Positions 42,703 to 49,589 of a stretch of 64,000 nucleotides of DNA are shown one piece after another. The DNA is taken from contig JAGASR010000014.1 in the NCBI GenBank assembly GCA_017621705.1, positions 62,001-126,000 on the forward strand, written 5' to 3'. The translations under genes and the position numbers were made by a program. The notes under the pieces were generated by a model. It saw only the letters and a program-made list of their open reading frames with translations, did not search any database and was not told the origin of the DNA. Position 1 is the first letter of the stretch; each line of letters starts with the position of its first letter. The DNA is from Clostridia bacterium. Its GTDB lineage: Bacteria; Bacillota; Clostridia; Oscillospirales; UBA644.

Positions 42703-42711
42703 TGTCCGACA
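42703..42711. promoter_or_regulatory. TGTCCGACA dyad in the permease 2 leader
   Basis: Counterpart of the dyad at 26751-26759, at the same distance from the start codon to within a base or two. Conservation suggests function, but no regulator is known. Confidence 0.4.
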
Positions 42712-42738
42712 CTTTTATAAACATTATGGAGGTGCAGC

Positions 42739-45198
42739 ATGAAATACTTATTTTTTGATCTTTGGGCAAATATAAAAAAATCTCCGTTTTTATTTCTATT
42801 TTTGTTTTTACAGATAGTTATAACGAGCCTGGTCTTGTATTCTGCGCTTGCGAACTATTATTGGACAGAAGAGAGAAGTGATTCCGCGCAGATCGCATGG
42901 GGCGATAAAGAATACTTAAAAATGGCAGGAACGACCAATATGAACATCCCCAAATGGGAACTTCTGCTGTTTTCCAGACCCACAATGATTCCCTATAACA
43001 ATAATGGGGATTATTCTGTAGAAAACAATTTACGTATTTTCGAGAATATTGAGAAGTTCTGCGAAGAAGCATATCAAATAGACGGATTAAAAATGATTCC
43101 TTTTACTGAAGCTAATCTTCACTTGAAAGAATCGAAAAATTGGACTGAAGAAGATAAGGTCAACAGCGAATATACTTTGTTCTGGGATTATAACGATGAT
43201 GGTCTCGATACCGTCCGTGCTTTACACGTCGGCTCCGAAACGTTCGACTTTTTTAAATTAAAGCTCAGTGAAGGCGAATTTTTTTCAAAAGAAGACTATT
43301 TGTTTGACGGCGATTATATTCCCGTTATCATGGGAAGCGACTATAAAAAATACTATACCTTGGGCGAAGAATTCCCTGCAAAATCAGGTGACTATGTAGA
43401 CGGCACATATAAAGTCATAGGTTTTCTTGCGGAAGATCAGTATTTCAGCTCCCCTGCAGGAATGGGTTCGATACGTACATATAATAATCACATAGTTATA
43501 CCTAACATTGAAAGAAGCCGTGAAGAGCTGCTTGGCGATTACAATGATTGGGTCTTTCTTTATACATCAAGATTTATGGATTGTTATTATATAATTGAAC
43601 CTGAAAAATATGAAGATGTAAGAGCAAAGCTTGACGCTCTTCTTGTCAAATATGACTTTGATGATACGATATGTACATTTAAGCCCCGTATTGAAAAAGA
43701 GCTTGCAAGCAACTATAAAGATCAGTTAGCTATAAGCATAATTGTATGCATGATAACGCTTCTGTTCTCTTTATTCAGCTTTGTTTTCACAATGCTCTAT
43801 AAGATCGACAGCAACATGAAAAACTATGCTATACGCATGGTCGTCGGAGAAACACGAAACGGTATCGCTATGCGATATTTGTTTGAATCTTTCGTTATAT
43901 TTTTACTCGGTCAAGTTGTCGGCTTTTTCGCCTTTAGGATATACGCCGTAAACTCCTACATATACCAAGGAAATATTCACCTTGAAGCACCGACATTGCA
44001 AACGGGTATTGCCTTGAATATCTTATTTTACATTGTTACGGCAATAATCCTTTATATCAGCATTAACGTTAAGCTTAAAACATACAGCGTTGCAACTCTG
44101 ATAAGAGGCAACGAGGTCAAAAAAGAAAGACGTATGCCGTTTTACCGTGTTGTTATCTTCTGCATGCTTGCAATAGTAGGTGTGTTCAGCATGTTTATCG
44201 CAAGCTATCAGGTTGCGCTCGACAGAATCGATCTTTACTATACAGGTTATTATACTAAAAATGTTAAAATGGCTTCCGTTATGAAGCTTATGGAAGAAGA
44301 CGCTCCGAATGTAAAAATAGTATTTGACGAGATCGGCGCGCAGGTCCCGGATGCGATAATCAACAGATATGTTTCCCTTGGTTATCGAGGTGAGGACTAT
44401 ATTTCCGAACGCGGTATATATTTCAACGGCTACATCGACCCCGTTAATATGCTTCAAGGCAGATTCTTTACGCATGAAGATGTTCTTTCAAGAGAATATA
44501 TTGCAGTTGTAGGCAAAGAAATCTACGAGAAATACGTTACTTTCAATGAAAATAACGAGCCTATATACCATAGCCCGGACCTTGATAAAGACCTTTTGGT
44601 CATCGGTGTTATGGGTAAAGAAGATCAGGCGACAAATCTTGACTTGACCGTTCTTATGCCGATCAGATTAGGTGCAATCAAATTCGGTGCGGCAGGCTCT
44701 TACACTCTTGACGGCAAAGATGAAGCGACTGTTGCAAAGCTTGAAGAAGTTTTTGTTGACCACGTTTCTCAGACCGCAAAGATCGATACACGTGATTACA
44801 ATCCGAGACTCACCGTTGAAGCGCCGACGGATATGTTGTTTATGCTTTTGATCATGATAATAATTAACGCAGTAGTTTTCTGTTTCTATTACGTTTCGAA
44901 GCAGAGCAATATCCATTACGTCAAGAAGCTTGTCGGTTACTCAAAATGGATGATCCTTCTTGACACTTTCCTTGATTTCAGCGTTTTGACTCTTGGCGCA
45001 TTTGTTACGGGTAATGCGATCGTTATTCTTTTAAAAGACACGATCTTCAAAGATGTCCAGCTTTTCTCGATCTATATGCTTGATCTGAAAGTTGTCGTAT
45101 TTTCAATTTTAATGGTAATTTTACTGTCGGTCTTCCTTGCATCTGTAGCTATCGCAAAAACTTTTACCTCAGGACAGAACAATAAATACAGAAATTAA
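42739..45198 (+). CDS. FtsX/MacB-type permease, copy 2 (no ATPase partner)
   Basis: 819 residues with the same plan as copy 1: N-terminal helix (FLFLFLFLQIVITSLVLYSA region), exported domain of about 300 residues, helix set from AISIIVCMITLLFSLFSFVF, an RVVIFCMLAIVGVFSMFIA helix, second exported domain and three C-terminal helices. The part after about residue 325, including IYHSPDLDKDLLVIGVMGKE, is almost the same as in copy 1, while residues of about 60-320 differ widely apart from short anchors such as EKFCEEA/EKFYNEV. GGAGGTG precedes the ATG. It stands as a monocistron on the opposite strand from copy 1. Substrate or role unknown. Confidence 0.78.
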   Translation: MKYLFFDLWANIKKSPFLFLFLFLQIVITSLVLYSALANYYWTEERSDSAQIAWGDKEYLKMAGTTNMNIPKWELLLFSRPTMIPYNNNGDYSVENNLRIFENIEKFCEEAYQIDGLKMIPFTEANLHLKESKNWTEEDKVNSEYTLFWDYNDDGLDTVRALHVGSETFDFFKLKLSEGEFFSKEDYLFDGDYIPVIMGSDYKKYYTLGEEFPAKSGDYVDGTYKVIGFLAEDQYFSSPAGMGSIRTYNNHIVIPNIERSREELLGDYNDWVFLYTSRFMDCYYIIEPEKYEDVRAKLDALLVKYDFDDTICTFKPRIEKELASNYKDQLAISIIVCMITLLFSLFSFVFTMLYKIDSNMKNYAIRMVVGETRNGIAMRYLFESFVIFLLGQVVGFFAFRIYAVNSYIYQGNIHLEAPTLQTGIALNILFYIVTAIILYISINVKLKTYSVATLIRGNEVKKERRMPFYRVVIFCMLAIVGVFSMFIASYQVALDRIDLYYTGYYTKNVKMASVMKLMEEDAPNVKIVFDEIGAQVPDAIINRYVSLGYRGEDYISERGIYFNGYIDPVNMLQGRFFTHEDVLSREYIAVVGKEIYEKYVTFNENNEPIYHSPDLDKDLLVIGVMGKEDQATNLDLTVLMPIRLGAIKFGAAGSYTLDGKDEATVAKLEEVFVDHVSQTAKIDTRDYNPRLTVEAPTDMLFMLLIMIIINAVVFCFYYVSKQSNIHYVKKLVGYSKWMILLDTFLDFSVLTLGAFVTGNAIVILLKDTIFKDVQLFSIYMLDLKVVVFSILMVILLSVFLASVAIAKTFTSGQNNKYRN

Positions 45199-45207
45199 TA
45201 TACTAAA

Positions 45208-45241
45208 AATAACTCCGAAACATTATTGTTTCGGAGTTATT
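45208..45241. terminator. Bidirectional terminator between permease 2 and the kinase gene
   Basis: AATAACTCCGAAACA and its complement with a TTAT loop between convergent genes. It is nearly a copy of the terminator at 42569. Confidence 0.85.
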
Positions 45242-45243
45242 AG

Positions 45244-46332
45244 TTATCTGTATTTCTTTGCGAATTCGCTTACGATATCGTTCATTTTATCCATTTTAGT
45301 GAGCATATCTTTTGCAAGAGCGATCTGGCATCTCGTTCTAACAAGGTTATGCTCGGGATATCTTATCTTAAAATATTTGTCGCCGGTGATATAGTCGTCA
45401 AGAAATCTCGTCGAAAGCTCACAGGCAAGAACGAAACTGCCGAGAGCAAGCGTGTTAAGCTCGTTTTCTGTCAAAGTATGGACTGTCTGCTTTATAAAGC
45501 CTTTTGTGAATGCCGTAAAAACATCGAGATTTACGCCTGCTTTTTCAAAGTCTTTACAATCTTCTTCGACAAAGTTCGTTGCAAATCTTATCGCATCGCC
45601 GAAGTCGTGACCGACAAGTCCGGGCATTACGGTATCGAGGTCAATGACAACAAGCGCTTTTTTCGTCGTTTTATCGAAAAGAACGTTGTTTATTTTTGTG
45701 TCGTTATGAGTTACTCTCAGCGGCAGTTCGCCTCTGGTTCTCATATCGGTCATCGTACACGCTTTTTCCTGTACGGATAACAACCACTCGATCTCTTTTT
45801 CAACTTCTTTGACTCTGCCGCAAGGGTCAGCTTTTGCGGATTCTATAAGCTTTTCGTATCGCTTTCTTGTGTTATGAAAATGCGGGATCGTTTCATGAAG
45901 CTTTGATGCGTCAAAATCCGAAAGGAGCATCTGAAATTCGCCGAATGCAGTTCCCGCATTGCAGACTATTTCAAGATCGTCGCAGACGTTATATGTCGCG
46001 GACGGTATATAGTTAAAAAGTCGCCAAAAGCCCGATTTATCGAGCAGATATGTCTTGTGGTCTATCGTATGGTAGTAGTGCAGAGAAAGCTCATCGGGTC
46101 TTTTCGAATAAATGAATTCCGTGACGTTTGCTATGTTTTCCATGACCTGCTCGGGACTCTTGAAAACATAGGTATTTACTTCCTGAACAACGTACGAAGA
46201 AATCGTACCGTCATCATTTCGGAAATTGACTTTATATGTCTTGTTAACGTTGCCTATCGTGATCTCTTCATAGGAAAGATATTCGCCTTTGATCTTAAAT
46301 TCACGACAAATATCTCTGATCTTTGTATCCAT
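45244..46332 (-). CDS. NahK-like sugar kinase (APH/choline kinase fold)
   Basis: 362 residues, the length of N-acetylhexosamine 1-kinase. The N-lobe has YEEITIGNVNKTYKV and a lysine-strand analogue VVQEVNTYVF. The C-lobe has the catalytic Brenner-type motif LRVTHNDTKINNVLFD and VVIDLDTVMPG followed by GHDFGDAIRFATN, all close to what I recall of NahK. NahK phosphorylates GlcNAc or GalNAc at C1 in the lacto-N-biose pathway, but no phosphorylase or epimerase gene accompanies it here. The exact sugar is therefore open. AAAGGAA precedes the start. Confidence 0.75.
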   Translation of the reverse strand: MDTKIRDICREFKIKGEYLSYEEITIGNVNKTYKVNFRNDDGTISSYVVQEVNTYVFKSPEQVMENIANVTEFIYSKRPDELSLHYYHTIDHKTYLLDKSGFWRLFNYIPSATYNVCDDLEIVCNAGTAFGEFQMLLSDFDASKLHETIPHFHNTRKRYEKLIESAKADPCGRVKEVEKEIEWLLSVQEKACTMTDMRTRGELPLRVTHNDTKINNVLFDKTTKKALVVIDLDTVMPGLVGHDFGDAIRFATNFVEEDCKDFEKAGVNLDVFTAFTKGFIKQTVHTLTENELNTLALGSFVLACELSTRFLDDYITGDKYFKIRYPEHNLVRTRCQIALAKDMLTKMDKMNDIVSEFAKKYR

Positions 46333-46362
46333 AATAATTTTCCTTTATGGGTGTCGTTGTGG

Positions 46363-46689
46363 TTACAGTATTTCTCTCAATTTATCAAGAAATGCGTCTT
46401 CTCCCCAGGTATTGATTTTGAAAAATACAGCATTGCTGCCGCCTGACGTTATAGCCGAAAGGCGGATAGGTCCGTCGCCGTTCTGAAACAGAGTTACGCT
46501 CATGCTCAGTCTGTTGCCCCCGAGATAACTGTATCTTTCAAAAACACGAACGCTGCATTTTGCGCCGTTATCATAAAAATCGCTTGATTCTTCAAGAGAC
46601 GCGGAAACACTGCCGTTTAAAATTCCGTTTTCTATATTACTTAAAATCTGCCTGAAATTGCCTCTGAGTGTCTGTTCAAGTTTTGCCAT
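46363..46689 (-). CDS. Small conserved protein (DUF6054-like)
   Basis: 108 residues, soluble. The central ILNGSVSASLEESSDF, CSVRVFERYSYLGGNRLSMSV and SAITSGGSNAVFFKINTWGE segments resemble a small clostridial family that I recall as DUF6054; the name is uncertain. AGAGGA lies upstream of the ATG. It has its own strong promoter at 46780-46808 and is 30 bases from the NahK-like gene, which may be on the same transcript. Function unknown. Confidence 0.75.
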   Translation of the reverse strand: MAKLEQTLRGNFRQILSNIENGILNGSVSASLEESSDFYDNGAKCSVRVFERYSYLGGNRLSMSVTLFQNGDGPIRLSAITSGGSNAVFFKINTWGEDAFLDKLREIL

Positions 46690-46779
46690 AGAAGATCCTC
46701 TTTATATAGATTATATTCTAAAAAACGAAATGTGTGATTGTTTGGGTGGATTTTAAATAAGCATAAAATCTCTTTATAT

Positions 46780-46808
46780 ATTATATCATATATACTTGCA
46801 TTTGTCAA
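46780..46808 (-). promoter_or_regulatory. Promoter of the DUF6054-like gene
   Basis: TTGACA (46803-46808), 17 bases, TATAAT (46780-46785) on the minus strand. The transcript would have a leader of about 85 bases. Confidence 0.83.
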
Positions 46809-46833
46809 TGATACAGAAAATATTATTACAGTT

Positions 46834-46858
46834 AAAAGCATGGCGATTGCCATGCTTT
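46834..46858 (-). terminator. Terminator of permease copy 3
   Basis: AAAAGCATGGC/GCCATGCTTT stem with a GATT loop, 15 bases after the permease 3 stop. Confidence 0.75.
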
Positions 46859-46873
46859 AACCCGTTATTCTGT

Positions 46874-49369
46874 TTATTGGTTCTTTTTCAGATCTCTTGA
46901 TGAACCTCTGTATGCTTTATTAATTGCAATAACTGAAAACAAAAATGAGATCAGAAGCATTGTCCCGAACGAGAAAACAAGTACCGGTAAATTTATCTGA
47001 TATGCTGAAATCAATGCAACATCTTTAAAGATTGTCTTTGCCAGTATCATCATAATTCCGTTACCTATACTGAATGCTACTGTGGATAAAAAGATAAACT
47101 GCGCTGACGTGTCCGCAAAAATCATAATTTTTGAATATCCGATAAATTTTTTAATATTAATTATGTTTTTTATCTTATCTATATAATAGATACCGAATAC
47201 CGATGTTGTAAGGAATATCATTGCCATGAAAAGATCTATGACTTCTTTTGATAACCCGATATCGATATAGGGTACAAGATCGATTTCCATATATATGAAT
47301 TTATCTTCCAGCTGTTTTTGCAGATATTTTGTTGTGGTAATGTAATCGTATTCGGATGCTCCCTCAACATAAATAATATGTTGAGCTCCTTGCATTAACA
47401 TTTCGCTGTAATCGTTCAATGCAGAGGGGAGGGTTATGAAGACCCATTCATCAATGCTTGTTGTCTGATCTTCAAGTCCGATTACCCCGATAACTTCATA
47501 GCTTTTTCCGTTATATCTGAAAAAATGCTTCCCGTCAATTTCTTCAGTAAATTTTTCGTATACGGTCTTGCCTACTACTGCGTATTGTGTTGGCTGCGAA
47601 AGTTCTTCATCGGTGAAAAACCTGCCTTGCAAGATATTCGGGGTTTCCATATCGCCTTTTTTGTACCAACCACGAACAAGAATTCTGTTGTATGGGTCTG
47701 CAAAGCCACCTAATCTCAAATCAATTGAATAGCTTTTCGCATCTTCAACATTAAAGTCAAAATCCAGAGATTCACTTTCCTCAGTTTTTTTCATTAAGGT
47801 GATTGCTTTGCCTTCAAGGCTTGAGAAGTCGTACTGATATTTATTAATGTGTTCAATCTGCCAGTTGTAGCTCGTTAAAAATGTTATACAAACGCTCGAA
47901 CAAAGAAACATCAAAAATGTTATCGCTTTATAGAAAGGAAGATGTCCGTTCTTTTTTACTTCTCGTCCTCTGATCAGCTCCGAAACGCTGTAACTTTTTA
48001 CTTTGAAATAAACAAAAATAAGAGATAGGGCGCAAGCGATAAATATATATAATCCTACAACAGGGATTGAATTTTTCAGCATAAGATCAAAAGCCGGATG
48101 CTGTGTGTACTCATATTTATCAATATATCTGTATTCTATCAAAAAACCAACCGCAAAACCTATAACGCAGTAAAAGAAAGTTTCAAGTACGGAAAAAGAC
48201 AGTATCTGCGTTTTTGTCGCCCCAATAAGATTATGAATAGCATAAGCTTTCATATTGTTCGTGATATTATTTACAGCAGAAAAAACAATGCTTAATATCG
48301 AAAGAATAGTCATTATCGCTACAAGCACTGTTCCGACGATCGCTTTTTCAGCAAATTCTGCTGATCTGTATATTGTGTCGGAAACAGAGCCACCGAGCCT
48401 GATAGGATCTGTAAGGGCGAGTTCGTCAAAAATGTTTTGAACGGTGTTTATGAATTCTTCTTCTTTCCCTTTTTCAACAAGAAGATATCTTGATTTATAT
48501 ACCCCGGTAGTTCCGAGTTCTTTACTGTATAGATCTAGAGTAATCGGCAAACTTCTGCAATATTCACCGTTGGCTTCGTAAAAACTGACCCATTCATCGA
48601 GCGTCATAGAAATGCTCGGAAGGACAATACAGTTGTCAAATGTTGAAACAAAAGAAGAACTCGGTAACATAAATACTTGACCTTTGGCGATAAAGCCAAT
48701 GACTTTGAATGTCATGGGTTTATCACCGAAAAGTACAGAGCCTTCAAAAGTATCTCCGATAGAAAATATCTTTTTATAATCTGCACCGAGTAAGACCGGA
48801 AAACTGTTAACGTCTATACTCGTAAACTCTTCATCTGTAAAAAGTCTTCCGCTGTCTAAATGGAGATCAAATATCTCTATATAATTACGGTCTATAGAAT
48901 AACTGTTTAAACGATACCCATAGTCTTTGTTTTTATCTGATTGTAAGGTGGATGGGTCATAGAAAGAATATTGAGAAGCGGTCTCTTCGGAAAGTTTAAC
49001 TCCCGGAAGCGGTTCGCTCATATTAAGTTGTCTTGTAGTAAGAACAGCGGTTTTAATACCTTCTATATCAATTAATTTTTCATATAGGGCTTCATATTCT
49101 TCATAACCCGAATCATCAGGTGAGTTGAATCTGTATCCCCATACTCTTGCGATATGATCTTGCGTAACCCCTTCGCTTGCAATGAAATACTTAGTATATT
49201 TCGAATATACTTCCTGGAAAGATTCGTTATTCAATTGTGCCTGGCTGTGGTCGAAGAAGATTATGAAAAAACAGTAGGAGAAAACGATGATTTGCGCCAA
49301 CAGTATTATTGAAACTATCGGCGACCTCTTGATATTTGACCATAGATTAAGAAAAAACAGCTTTATCAT
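46874..49369 (-). CDS. FtsX/MacB-type permease, copy 3 (no ATPase partner)
   Basis: 831 residues from the ATG at 49369 (GAGGTG five bases upstream); the longer frame is rejected for lack of an RBS. Topology matches copies 1 and 2: an N-terminal helix (IVSIILLAQIIVFSYCFFII), large exported domain, helix set near VLVAIMTILSILSIVFSAVN, a YKAITFLMFLCSSVCITFL helix, second exported domain and C-terminal helices. Sequence identity to the other two is much lower, with shared anchors NLWSNIKRSP, NILQGRFFTDEE, YAVVGKTVYEKF and IKKFIGYSKIMI. Expression is probably controlled by a leader terminator (49427-49449). No ATPase gene is adjacent. Confidence 0.78.
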   Translation of the reverse strand: MIKLFFLNLWSNIKRSPIVSIILLAQIIVFSYCFFIIFFDHSQAQLNNESFQEVYSKYTKYFIASEGVTQDHIARVWGYRFNSPDDSGYEEYEALYEKLIDIEGIKTAVLTTRQLNMSEPLPGVKLSEETASQYSFYDPSTLQSDKNKDYGYRLNSYSIDRNYIEIFDLHLDSGRLFTDEEFTSIDVNSFPVLLGADYKKIFSIGDTFEGSVLFGDKPMTFKVIGFIAKGQVFMLPSSSFVSTFDNCIVLPSISMTLDEWVSFYEANGEYCRSLPITLDLYSKELGTTGVYKSRYLLVEKGKEEEFINTVQNIFDELALTDPIRLGGSVSDTIYRSAEFAEKAIVGTVLVAIMTILSILSIVFSAVNNITNNMKAYAIHNLIGATKTQILSFSVLETFFYCVIGFAVGFLIEYRYIDKYEYTQHPAFDLMLKNSIPVVGLYIFIACALSLIFVYFKVKSYSVSELIRGREVKKNGHLPFYKAITFLMFLCSSVCITFLTSYNWQIEHINKYQYDFSSLEGKAITLMKKTEESESLDFDFNVEDAKSYSIDLRLGGFADPYNRILVRGWYKKGDMETPNILQGRFFTDEELSQPTQYAVVGKTVYEKFTEEIDGKHFFRYNGKSYEVIGVIGLEDQTTSIDEWVFITLPSALNDYSEMLMQGAQHIIYVEGASEYDYITTTKYLQKQLEDKFIYMEIDLVPYIDIGLSKEVIDLFMAMIFLTTSVFGIYYIDKIKNIINIKKFIGYSKIMIFADTSAQFIFLSTVAFSIGNGIMMILAKTIFKDVALISAYQINLPVLVFSFGTMLLISFLFSVIAINKAYRGSSRDLKKNQ

Positions 49370-49426
49370 ATCAGCACCTCTTTCATTGGATCTTTCATAC
49401 GTTACCACTTTCCCGTAAAAAAACAA

Positions 49427-49449
49427 AAAGGGAGGTTTTCCCTCCCTTT
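49427..49449 (-). terminator. Leader attenuator of permease copy 3
   Basis: An intrinsic terminator (AAAGGGAGG/CCTCCCTTT, 5-base loop, then TTTTTG and a T7 run on the minus strand) lies between the gene's promoter and its start codon. CTCCCT at 49471-49476 can pair with the AGGGAG arm as an antiterminator, and CCCTCAAAGGG (49464-49474) can sequester it. Confidence 0.65.
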
Positions 49450-49533
49450 AGTTGCATTGTTTACCCTTTGAGGGAGAAACAAAGTGGTTCTTTTGTTAAG
49501 TCGGTATTTTAACTGTTTCATTCATATGGCAAT

Positions 49534-49562
49534 ATTTTATCATAATTATGGAGTCTTGTCAA
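49534..49562 (-). promoter_or_regulatory. Promoter of permease copy 3
   Basis: TTGACA (49557-49562), 17 bases, TAAAAT (49534-49539) on the minus strand, just downstream of the BlaR1-like stop codon. The leader to the start codon is about 160 bases and includes a short open frame MNETVKIPT from 49525. Confidence 0.78.
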
Positions 49563-49589
49563 TAGGGAAACAGATTTTCGATAAAATAT

